A stretch of 64,000 bases of DNA from Nitrospirota bacterium (lineage in GTDB: Bacteria; Nitrospirota; Thermodesulfovibrionia; Thermodesulfovibrionales; Dissulfurispiraceae): positions 62,001 to 126,000 of the forward strand of contig JBFMHE010000007.1 in the NCBI GenBank assembly GCA_040752355.1, given 5' to 3'. Shown piece after piece: positions 9,321 to 16,157 of the stretch (within the stretch, counting starts at the first letter, position 1; every line of letters begins with the position of its first letter). The translations under genes were made by a program, and so were the position numbers. The notes under the pieces are model-generated. The model searched no databases and was not told the DNA's origin. It was given only the letters and a program-made list of their open reading frames with translations.

Positions 9321-9350
9321 ACTATACTTGTTATTTGTCCTTCAGTTCAA
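9321..9350 (-). promoter_or_regulatory. candidate sigma-70 promoter of PhnD-kinase operon
   Basis: On the minus strand TTGAAC and TATAGT are separated by 18 bases, about 75 bases upstream of the PhnD-like start codon. The region is much more AT-rich than its surroundings. Confidence 0.5.
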
Positions 9351-9611
9351 GGGCAATTCAAGGGTTCAGCCCTTTTCATCTATTATCGTCCGTTTTCTTT
9401 ATATTTTTATATAGAGCCTTGTCGCGGCTAAGGGGTATGCCGGCTCCTGCGCAGAAGGCGAAGAAGGTTGCGCAGCGCTCCTCACCGCATCGGCGGTCTC
9501 CCTTGCGAGGATTTTCGTCTATTTATTCAATGATAAAAGAGATGATCGCCTCGAAGGGGGCCTGCTGCCTTTATGGAGGCCCTCGCAGGGAAGCGGGTCT
9601 TCAGGAATGGT
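9351..9611. other. intergenic stretch without a gene
   Basis: Together with the promoter region this makes about 360 bases between the PhnD-like gene and the end of scpA. I see a small stem (AAGGG-TTCAG-CCCTT near 9359) and an AT-rich block at about 9390-9415. There is no scpB, no tRNA and no convincing small ORF with a ribosome-binding site. Confidence 0.5.
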
Positions 9612-10655
9612 TCACTCAGGACGTTCAGATTCTACGCCGCCGCTGCTATCGTCGTGCTCCGCGTGCTCCTGGCCATCGGCATCCTCCGGGGGAGATTCTT
9701 CCGGGAGGGACTCATCCCTATCATCAGGAGCATAGCTGCCCTCGGGAGGGGTCTCGCCATCCCAACCGCTGTCCTGCACCGGCGCTTCCGCGTGCACCGC
9801 GACCGGCACTGACCCCACCGCCTCCTCAGCGGACTCCCCCGCACTCCGGGCCACAGCTTCGTGCTGGACAGACTCCTGTGCGTCATATGCCTCTCCGGCC
9901 TGTTCCGCTTCCGCAGGCGACACGGACGGCTCATCGGTCTGCTGCATGATCCAGATCGTGCCGAAGTCCCGGTCCTGGTATCCTCTCACCAGCTTGAGCC
10001 GCAAAAGCTCGAGCAGGGCGAGGAAGGTGACGATGATCTGGACCTTGGTCCTGTCCTCCGCGAAGAGCTCGTCGAAACGGATCGTCTGCTCCGTCTCCAT
10101 CCGCTCCAGGATCAGGGCGATCTTGTCCTTGACCGTCAGGGTCTCCTTCGTGATCCTGATCGCCTCGGGAGGGGCCTTCTTGATGATCTTCTGGAGCGCG
10201 CCGAGGAGGTCGAAGATATTCAGATCGAAGAGATAGAGCTCCTCCTCGTTCTTGAGCTCCTTCTCGTCCAGGGGGGGGCGGGAAAAGACATTCGTCCAGA
10301 CCTCCTCGCGCTCCCGCAGAGGGCCCGAGGCCTCTTTGAAGGCCTGGTACTCGAGGAGCTTCTGCACGAGCCCGGCCCGCGGGTCCTCCTGGTCGTCAGG
10401 GGCGATGGTCTCGTCCGGCGGCAGCAGCATGCGGGACTTGATATAGATGAGCGTCGCCGCCATCACGAGGAACTCGGAGGCGATCTCGAGGTTCAGCTCC
10501 TTCATTATTTCGAGGTATTCGAGGTACTGGCCCGTGATCTGGGAGATGGGGATATCGTAAATGTCGATCTTGTTCTGCTTGATGAGATGGAGAAGGAGAT
10601 CGAGAGGGCCTTCGAATACAGGGACCTTTACACTATATGCGTTCGTTGCGTCCAT
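9612..10655 (-). CDS. scpA: segregation and condensation protein A with acidic tail
   Basis: Residues 1 to about 235 are a clear ScpA (kleisin): VPVFEGPLDLLLHLI at the N-terminus, YLVMAATLIYIKS-type helices, and a C-terminal winged-helix part with LALLELLRLKLV. ScpA bridges SMC heads during chromosome segregation, normally together with ScpB. The last ~110 residues are an acidic, low-complexity tail rich in E, D, A, S and P, which makes the protein about 100 residues longer than usual. No scpB follows. No good Shine-Dalgarno precedes either the ATG at 10655 or the GTG at 10664, because a repeat abuts the start. Confidence 0.88.
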   Translation of the reverse strand: MDATNAYSVKVPVFEGPLDLLLHLIKQNKIDIYDIPISQITGQYLEYLEIMKELNLEIASEFLVMAATLIYIKSRMLLPPDETIAPDDQEDPRAGLVQKLLEYQAFKEASGPLREREEVWTNVFSRPPLDEKELKNEEELYLFDLNIFDLLGALQKIIKKAPPEAIRITKETLTVKDKIALILERMETEQTIRFDELFAEDRTKVQIIVTFLALLELLRLKLVRGYQDRDFGTIWIMQQTDEPSVSPAEAEQAGEAYDAQESVQHEAVARSAGESAEEAVGSVPVAVHAEAPVQDSGWDGETPPEGSYAPDDRDESLPEESPPEDADGQEHAEHDDSSGGVESERPE

Positions 10656-10664
10656 CGTGTTCAC

Positions 10665-10795
10665 AGCGTTATAGCGTTTATTGCGCTATAGCGCACGACA
10701 GCTTCCTTCCTCTGACGCTATAACGCCGTACGCACAACGCCATAAAGAGCCTCTTTCGCCATAACGCTGTACGCTCAACGCTATACCGCTTATGG
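10665..10795. repeat. degenerate heptamer repeats (ACGCTAT family), inverted arms
   Basis: The gap between hisG and scpA is built from degenerate 7-base units such as ACGCTAT, AACGCCG, ACGCTGT and ACGCTCA. Two right-hand blocks lie at about 10714-10745 and 10760-10795, and the left part (about 10665-10695) carries the inverse (ATAGCGT-like). The repeat runs into the stop end of hisG and the start of scpA. Confidence 0.6.
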
Positions 10796-11674
10796 TATCA
10801 CCTTGTTCAGGGGGTATTCGACGATACCCGAGGCGCCGGCGCTCTTCAGCTTCGGGATGAGGTCCCGGACGGTCTTCTCGGCAATCACCACATCGATGGC
10901 ATACCACCCCTGATCCGAGAGCGAGGAGACCGTGGGAGAATGCATGGCGGAGAGGAGGCTCAGCACTTTCTTGAAAGAATGCTCGGGCACGTTCATCTTG
11001 AGCCCCACCTTCTCCTCTGCAGCGAGCGCTCCCCTCAGGAGCAGCGCGATGTTCTCCATCTTCTGCCGCTTCCATTTGTCCTGCCAGGCCCTTTTATGCG
11101 CGATAAAGCGCGTGGTGGACTCGACCATCGTCTCGACAATGCGGAGGTTATTCGCGCGCAGGGAGGTCCCGGTCTCGGTCAGCTCCACGATCGCATCCGC
11201 CAGGTGCGGCGGCTTCACCTCGGTCGCGCCCCAGGAGAAATCGACCTCCGCCTTGATGCCCTTCCCCCTGAGATACCGTTTGGTATAGCCGACCAGCTCG
11301 GTGGCGACACGCTTGCCCTGCAGGTCCTTTATCGTCTTTATCTTCGAATCAGCGGGCACGGCGATCACCCACCGTACCGGTCTGAATCCCTCTTTGGCGT
11401 ACCGCAGCTCCGCGACCTCGACGACATCGGCGTTCTGCTCGAGGATCCAGTCCTTGCCGGTCAGGCCGCAGTCGAGATGCCCGTCCTCGACATACCGCGC
11501 CATCTCCTGGGCCCTGATGAGCATGGAACCGATTTCAGGGTCATCGAAGACAGGATAGTAGGAGCGAGAGGATACGCTGATATGGTATCCCGCTTTCCTG
11601 AAGAGCTTCAGGGTAGACTCCTGCAGGCTGCCCTTGGGCAGGCCGAGCTTGAGCACCTTATCCGTGTTATTCAT
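10790..11674 (-). CDS. hisG: ATP phosphoribosyltransferase, long form
   Basis: HisG condenses ATP with PRPP in the first step of histidine synthesis. The start is the ATG at 11674 (GAGGGG 9 bases upstream); an upstream start at 11701 is less likely. Of 294 residues, the N-terminal catalytic part shows [26 protein letters not shown] and [11 protein letters not shown], and the PRPP-region block [15 protein letters not shown]. The last ~80 residues fit the ACT-like HisG_C regulatory domain, so this is the self-contained long form that needs no HisZ and is normally inhibited by histidine. No other his gene is in the window. Confidence 0.95.
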   Translation of the reverse strand: MNNTDKVLKLGLPKGSLQESTLKLFRKAGYHISVSSRSYYPVFDDPEIGSMLIRAQEMARYVEDGHLDCGLTGKDWILEQNADVVEVAELRYAKEGFRPVRWVIAVPADSKIKTIKDLQGKRVATELVGYTKRYLRGKGIKAEVDFSWGATEVKPPHLADAIVELTETGTSLRANNLRIVETMVESTTRFIAHKRAWQDKWKRQKMENIALLLRGALAAEEKVGLKMNVPEHSFKKVLSLLSAMHSPTVSSLSDQGWYAIDVVIAEKTVRDLIPKLKSAGASGIVEYPLNKVIP

Positions 11675-11772
11675 GATCGGTTTCCCCTCGCTTCGCTGCA
11701 CTGGAATAATCGCATCCGCTACGAAGCTCCTATTTTAAAGGTTTGTAAAATAGCGTGTCAAATCCGGAAAAA

Positions 11773-11895
11773 CAAATCCCGAGCTCCAAATTCCAAATCT
11801 CAAATGAATTCCGACTGCTGAAATTCCAAACCTGTTCTGGATCGTTCGAACGTTGAATCTTGTCCGGGACTTGGTGTTTGGAGCTTGGAATTTGT
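11773..11895. repeat. degenerate heptamer repeats (TTCCAAA family), inverted arms
   Basis: The left arm (about 11782-11812) reads as 7-base units CTCCAAA, TTCCAAA, TCTCAAA. The right arm (about 11864-11895) carries the inverse of ATTCCAA, GCTCCAA, ACACCAA. The two arms could fold back on each other. The element fills the gap between divergent hisG and murB. Confidence 0.6.
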
Positions 11896-11925
11896 CTTCA
11901 TTTTCTGTGGTCAATAACTCCCGGA

Positions 11926-11934
11926 TGCTATAAT
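11926..11934 (+). promoter_or_regulatory. extended -10 (TGCTATAAT) next to murB start
   Basis: A perfect TATAAT with an upstream TG dinucleotide ends 8 bases before the GTG start of murB. The -35 region is poor, as is common with extended -10 promoters. Transcription would begin at or within a few bases of the start codon. Confidence 0.5.
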
Positions 11935-11942
11935 ATGGTGTC

Positions 11943-13028
11943 GTGACCGGAAAAGACCTCACAATCAAAGAGCAGTATCCCCTCGGCGGGTTGACGACCT
12001 TCGGCATCGGCGGTCCGGCGCGGTATTTTGCGGTCGTTACCAGCGAGGAAGAGGCGCGGGAGGCGCTCGCTTTTGCGAGACACAAGGGCATCGAGACCTT
12101 TGTCCTCGGCGGCGGCAGCAATATTCTCATCAGCGACCAGGGCTTTCCCGGGCTCGTGATACTGAACGGCATAAAGGGATTTACGAGCAGGCCGGCAGCC
12201 GGAGAGGATGATGAGGTGCTGGTTACCGCAGGCGCCGGCGAGGACTGGGATGGGTTCACGCGGCGCTGTATCGAGAGCAATCTGCAGGGCATCGAGTGCC
12301 TTTCGGGAGTGCCGGGAACCGTCGGCGCTGCCCCGGTGCAGAACATCGGGGCCTATGGCCAGAGCGCCGACAGCGTCGTCGAACAGGTGCGGGCTCTCGA
12401 GGTCGCTGCCGGAAGGGCTGTTATCTTTACCAACCAGGAGTGCTCTTTCGGCTACCGGAAGAGCCTCTTCAATTCTATCGCTGCCGGACGCTACCTGATC
12501 GTGGAGGCGACGTTCAAGCTGAAACAGAACGGCGCCCCTTCGGTTACCTACCATGACCTGAAGGCCGCCCTCTCCGGCCTGCCCGACCCTACCCTCCAGC
12601 AGGTGCGCGAGGCGGTGTTGAAAATAAGGGAGGGCAAGGGGCTGCTCGCCCTCGACGGCTATGAGCGTTTCAAGAGCGCGGGCTCCTTCTTCAAAAACCC
12701 GGTGGTCTCGGCAGAGCATTTCACCGGGGTGGAAGAGGCGGTCCGGAAAGCGGGAGGCTGCGCCAACTGGTCCTGGCCGCAGAGGTCGGGAGAGGTCAAG
12801 GTCTCTGCCGCATGCCTGATTCAGAGCGCGGGCTTTGTACGGGGCTTCAGAAAAGGGAACGTCGGCATCTCCCCGCGCCATACTCTTGCGGTAATTAATT
12901 ACGGCGACGCAACCGCTGGGGAGGTGGCCGCCTTCGCCCGGCAGGTGCAGGAAGCGGTGCTCCGGCAGTTCGGCGTCGTCCTCAAACCGGAGGTCCAGTT
13001 CGTGGGCTTCACCCCTGATCTGCTCTGA
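11943..13028 (+). CDS. murB: UDP-N-acetylenolpyruvoylglucosamine reductase
   Basis: MurB reduces the enolpyruvyl group to make UDP-MurNAc, in the cytoplasm, using FAD and NADPH. The protein (361 residues, GTG start) is the E. coli-like type: TTFGIGGPARYF (FAD), a central block with LSGVPGTVGAAPVQNIGAYGQ-like text, CSFGYRKSLF, GSFFKNPVVS carrying the catalytic serine region, and LKPEVQFVG with the C-terminal catalytic glutamate. It stands alone, outside any dcw cluster. The start codon lies 8 bases from a TATAAT box and has no Shine-Dalgarno, so the mRNA is probably leaderless. Confidence 0.95.
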   Translation: MTGKDLTIKEQYPLGGLTTFGIGGPARYFAVVTSEEEAREALAFARHKGIETFVLGGGSNILISDQGFPGLVILNGIKGFTSRPAAGEDDEVLVTAGAGEDWDGFTRRCIESNLQGIECLSGVPGTVGAAPVQNIGAYGQSADSVVEQVRALEVAAGRAVIFTNQECSFGYRKSLFNSIAAGRYLIVEATFKLKQNGAPSVTYHDLKAALSGLPDPTLQQVREAVLKIREGKGLLALDGYERFKSAGSFFKNPVVSAEHFTGVEEAVRKAGGCANWSWPQRSGEVKVSAACLIQSAGFVRGFRKGNVGISPRHTLAVINYGDATAGEVAAFARQVQEAVLRQFGVVLKPEVQFVGFTPDLL

Positions 13029-13273
13029 CGATTACCCGCCTGCAGCAAGCAGTTTCACATGGACGACATGTCGCAATCTATGTTATTCTGAGATGATATA
13101 CCACAAACAAACCACGCTGGAGAGGCGGATTCATATGAGGCTGGCAACGGTTATAAAGGTCATAGGTGCGCCTTGCTCTTTTCACTCCCTCGTTGTATGC
13201 GTCGGACATTCGTTCCCTCCGTGCCGTTCCCTTCTGTTTGCGAACGAACATTTACCCCATTAAGGAGGCATGT

Positions 13274-14140
13274 ATGTATAAAATCCTGGAAAAACAGGTT
13301 CTGAGCGATGTCACCAAGCTCATGGTGATCGAGGCCCCTCATGTAGCGCAGAAGGCGAAGGCAGGCCAGTTCATCATCGTCCGCATCGACGAAAACGGCG
13401 AGCGGATCCCCCTGACCATCGCGGACTTCGACCGCAAGGCCGGCACCATTACCATCATCTTTCAGGAGGTGGGCAAGTCCACCCTGCAGCTCGGCGCCAT
13501 GAAGGCCGGCGATTCTGTCTCGACCTTTGTCGGCCCTCTCGGCCATCCCACCGAGATCGAGAACTTCGGGACCGTCGTCTGCATGGGCGGCGGCGTGGGT
13601 ATCGCCCCGATCTATCCCATTGCCCGGGCACTGAAGGAGGGAGGGAACAAGGTCATCTCGATCATCGGCGCCCGCACCAAAGACCTGCTCTTCTGGGAGG
13701 ACAAGATGAAGGCGGTTTCCGACGAGCTCCATATCTGCACCGATGACGGCTCCCATGGCCGCAAGGCGCTGGTCACCGAGCCGCTCAAGGAGGTCCTCGA
13801 AGATAAAAGCCGTGCCGTGGCAAAGGTCTGGGCCATCGGTCCGGCCGTTATGATGAAATTCGTCTCGCAGACTACCAAGCCCTTCGGCGTGCCGACCATC
13901 GTCAGCCTCAACACCATCATGATCGACGGCACCGGCATGTGCGGCGGCTGCCGCGTGCTCCTCGAAGACGGCGCGCAGTTCGTCTGCGTCGACGGTCCCG
14001 AGTTCGACGGCCACAAGGTGGACTGGGGCAATCTCCTTTCGCGGCTCTCCTTCTATAAGGAAGAGGAGAAGGCCGCAGTCGACCACTACAAGAATCATAT
14101 CTGCAATCTCGATAAAGCAGTTGCTGAGGGAGGGAAATAA
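13274..14140 (+). CDS. nfnA: ferredoxin-NADP+ oxidoreductase subunit alpha (NfnA/SudB-like)
   Basis: AAGGAGG sits 5 bases before the ATG at 13274, fixing the start (288 residues). The fold is the ferredoxin-NADP+ reductase type: an FAD-binding barrel (ERIPLTIADFD), an NAD(P)-binding part (CMGGGVGIAPIYPIARAL), and a C-terminal 2Fe-2S cysteine set (MCGGCRVLL ... FVCVDGPEFDGH). Together with the next gene it forms an NfnAB-type enzyme, which couples ferredoxin and NADH to NADP+ by flavin-based bifurcation, or the related SudAB/GltD-partner pair. The stop codon is immediately followed by the partner's ATG. An upstream in-frame extension lacks a ribosome-binding site. Confidence 0.88.
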   Translation: MYKILEKQVLSDVTKLMVIEAPHVAQKAKAGQFIIVRIDENGERIPLTIADFDRKAGTITIIFQEVGKSTLQLGAMKAGDSVSTFVGPLGHPTEIENFGTVVCMGGGVGIAPIYPIARALKEGGNKVISIIGARTKDLLFWEDKMKAVSDELHICTDDGSHGRKALVTEPLKEVLEDKSRAVAKVWAIGPAVMMKFVSQTTKPFGVPTIVSLNTIMIDGTGMCGGCRVLLEDGAQFVCVDGPEFDGHKVDWGNLLSRLSFYKEEEKAAVDHYKNHICNLDKAVAEGGK

Positions 14141-15589
14141 ATGGCTGAGCTCGATACCAAACAGAGAATGAAAATTCCGAGGCAGCCCATGTTGCACCAG
14201 GACGAACACGTGCGCAGGGCCAACTTCGATGAGGTCGCCCTGGGCTATACCGAAGAGACCGCCAAGAAGGAGGCGGAGCGCTGCCTGCAGTGCAAAAAGC
14301 CGCTCTGTTCCGAAGGCTGTCCCGTCGGCGTCCTCATTCCCCAGTTCATAAAGGCGCTTCGCGAAGGCGATATGCCGAAGGCGGTCGAGGCGATGAAGGT
14401 AAAGAACAACCTCCCCGCGATCTGCGGCAGGGTCTGCCCCCAGGAGAGCCAGTGCGAAGGGAAGTGCATCCTCGGCAAGAAGGGCGAGCCCGTTGCCATC
14501 GGCCGGCTCGAGCGGTTCGTCGGAGACTATGAGCTGGCGCATCGCACCTGCCCGCTGAACGCCGCCCCCCCTACCGGCAAGAAAGTGGCGGTCGTCGGCA
14601 CCGGCCCTGCCGGACTCACCTGCGCCGTCGATGTGGCGCGGGAGGGACATACCGTGACCATGTTCGAATCGCTCCATGGCCCGGGCGGCGTGCTGATCTA
14701 CGGCATTCCCGAATTCCGGCTGCCGAAGAGCGTTGTCCACGGCGAGATCGACTATGCGGCAAAGTGTCTGGGCATCGAGATCCGGAGCGACCACGTCATC
14801 GGCCGCACCATCACCCTCGATGAGCTGCTCGCGGAATACGATGCGGTGTTCCTCGGCACCGGCGCAGGGCTGCCGTCGTTCATGCGTATCCCCGGCATCA
14901 ACCTGAACGGCGTCATGTCGGCCAACGAGTTCCTCACCCGCGTCAACCTGATGAAAGGCTACCTCTTCCCGAACTACGATACGCCGGTAAAGGCAGGAAG
15001 GAAGGTCGCCGTGATCGGCGCAGGAAACGTCGCCATGGACGCCGCCCGCTGCAGCGCCCGCATACAGCACCTGCACGCACAACAGAACGGCACGCAGCCG
15101 GGCGAGGTGCATATCGTGTACCGCCGGTCGAAGGAAGAGATCCCCGCCCGTGCAGAGGAAGTGCACCATGCGATGGAAGAAGGCATCATCTTCGACCTCC
15201 TCACCAACCCGATCGAGATCATGGGCGACAGCACCGGCAAGGTCGTCGGCATGCGCTGCATCAGGATGGAGCTGGGCGAGCCCGACGCCTCGGGCAGGAG
15301 GAAGCCCGTTCCGATCGCCGGATCGGAGTTCGAGATGGAAGTGGATACGGTCATCATGGCGCTCGGCACCAACCCGAACCCGATCGTCTTCGTCGATGCA
15401 GAGGGGCTCGAGCGGACAAAGTACGGCACGGCGGTTGCGGATAACGATACGGGGAGGACGAAGAAGCAGCGCGTCTGGGCAGGCGGCGATGTCGTCACCG
15501 GCGCCGCCACCGTCATCAGCGCCATGGGCGCCGGCAAACGGGCTGCAGCGGATATCAACAAATTCCTCAAGGGTGAAGCGGCCTGGTAA
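14141..15589 (+). CDS. nfnB: NfnB/GltD-like NADPH-linked FAD, [4Fe-4S] subunit
   Basis: The 482-residue protein has N-terminal iron-sulfur cysteines (CLQCKKPLCSEGCP; CGRVCPQESQCEGKC), an FAD-binding GTGPAGLTCAVD, a second dinucleotide site VIGAGNVAMDAAR, and a C-terminal GGDVVTGAATVISAMG. This is the glutamate-synthase small-subunit family to which NfnB belongs. Its partner is the adjoining alpha subunit, and no glutamate synthase large subunit is near, so transhydrogenation between ferredoxin, NADH and NADPH is the likely job. Its ATG follows the upstream stop without a gap, with GAGGGAGG inside the upstream gene. A strong terminator follows. Confidence 0.88.
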   Translation: MAELDTKQRMKIPRQPMLHQDEHVRRANFDEVALGYTEETAKKEAERCLQCKKPLCSEGCPVGVLIPQFIKALREGDMPKAVEAMKVKNNLPAICGRVCPQESQCEGKCILGKKGEPVAIGRLERFVGDYELAHRTCPLNAAPPTGKKVAVVGTGPAGLTCAVDVAREGHTVTMFESLHGPGGVLIYGIPEFRLPKSVVHGEIDYAAKCLGIEIRSDHVIGRTITLDELLAEYDAVFLGTGAGLPSFMRIPGINLNGVMSANEFLTRVNLMKGYLFPNYDTPVKAGRKVAVIGAGNVAMDAARCSARIQHLHAQQNGTQPGEVHIVYRRSKEEIPARAEEVHHAMEEGIIFDLLTNPIEIMGDSTGKVVGMRCIRMELGEPDASGRRKPVPIAGSEFEMEVDTVIMALGTNPNPIVFVDAEGLERTKYGTAVADNDTGRTKKQRVWAGGDVVTGAATVISAMGAGKRAAADINKFLKGEAAW

Positions 15590-15618
15590 GAAACAGCTTG
15601 CGCTACTCGTAGCGAAGG

Positions 15619-15654
15619 AAGGCCGCCACTGCACCGTGGCGGCCTTTCATTTTT
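15619..15654 (+). terminator. rho-independent terminator after nfnAB
   Basis: An 11-base perfect stem (AAGGCCGCCAC / GTGGCGGCCTT) with a 6-base loop is followed by TCATTTTT, 30 bases after the nfnB stop. Confidence 0.85.
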
Positions 15655-15719
15655 GCGGCGAACCTGTACGTAATCGTCGGCCGCCTCTTATCGCGCTGCA
15701 GGAAACCTCCCTAGCGCGA

Positions 15720-15941
15720 TCATCTTCCATAGCGCTGAACGACATCTTTCAGTTTCCCCGACGACTCCTTCAACCCCCGCACCCTCTCCATCTCTTCCAT
15801 ATCCTTTCGCCACTTGCACCAGCTCGCGTGCCCCTCGAGGCGTCCGCCGATTTCGTCCTCGGTTTTTTTGCAATACACACAGACCTGCCTGCCCTCAACA
15901 GTCTCCTTGAGGTATTCATTATGCTCTTCATGTCCGGCCAT
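15720..15941 (-). CDS. small Cys/His (zinc-ribbon-like) protein, 73 aa
   Basis: AAAGGAG lies 6 bases before the ATG at 15941, which supports a real gene. The highly charged 73-residue product carries VCVYCKKTEDEIGG and, further on, HASWCKWR. These four possible ligands (C, C, H, C) are spaced as in a small zinc-binding module. I do not recognise a named family. It lies between two convergent terminators, so it is its own transcription unit. Confidence 0.65.
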   Translation of the reverse strand: MAGHEEHNEYLKETVEGRQVCVYCKKTEDEIGGRLEGHASWCKWRKDMEEMERVRGLKESSGKLKDVVQRYGR

Positions 15942-16062
15942 GACAGTCTCCTTTTCTATCTTCCCGCATAACTCGATTCTTTTACAAATGATACCACGTA
16001 TCCATGTCTAATCCCACCGGGCCTAATCCCACAAGCCTGCACTCGGGGTAATCTGCCGCAAG

Positions 16063-16101
16063 CAAAAAAAGGCCCCGGCCCCTGTACAAGGGGCGGGGCG
16101 A
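16063..16101 (-). terminator. rho-independent terminator after nuoG
   Basis: On the minus strand a near-perfect 10-11 base GC stem (GCCCCGCCCC / GGGGCCGGGGC, loop TTGTACA) is followed by a run of seven T. It lies about 60 bases after the stop of the NuoG-like gene. Confidence 0.85.
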
Positions 16102-16157
16102 GAGTTTATGGCAACGGTCAGGATGCCCTAGGTGATGCCGATGCTACACTACTGCCG

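Noticed and set aside
9359-9375. Terminator at AAGGG-TTCAG-CCCTT
   Set aside because: The stem is only 5 bases and lacks a proper T-run, and no plus-strand gene ends there.
9573-9812. Plus-strand frame with a short hydrophobic stretch near the end of scpA
   Set aside because: No ribosome-binding site; the hydrophobic run is the complement of the acidic low-complexity scpA tail.
13139-13265. Possible 42-codon leader peptide before nfnA
   Set aside because: A weak GAGAGG precedes an ATG, but the peptide has no attenuator-type codon bias or hairpin, and its composition is unremarkable.
13160-15634. 824-codon open frame on the minus strand across nfnAB
   Set aside because: It is antisense to two clear enzymes, has no family motif and is rich in His, Asp and Arg in the pattern produced by reading GC-rich codons backwards.
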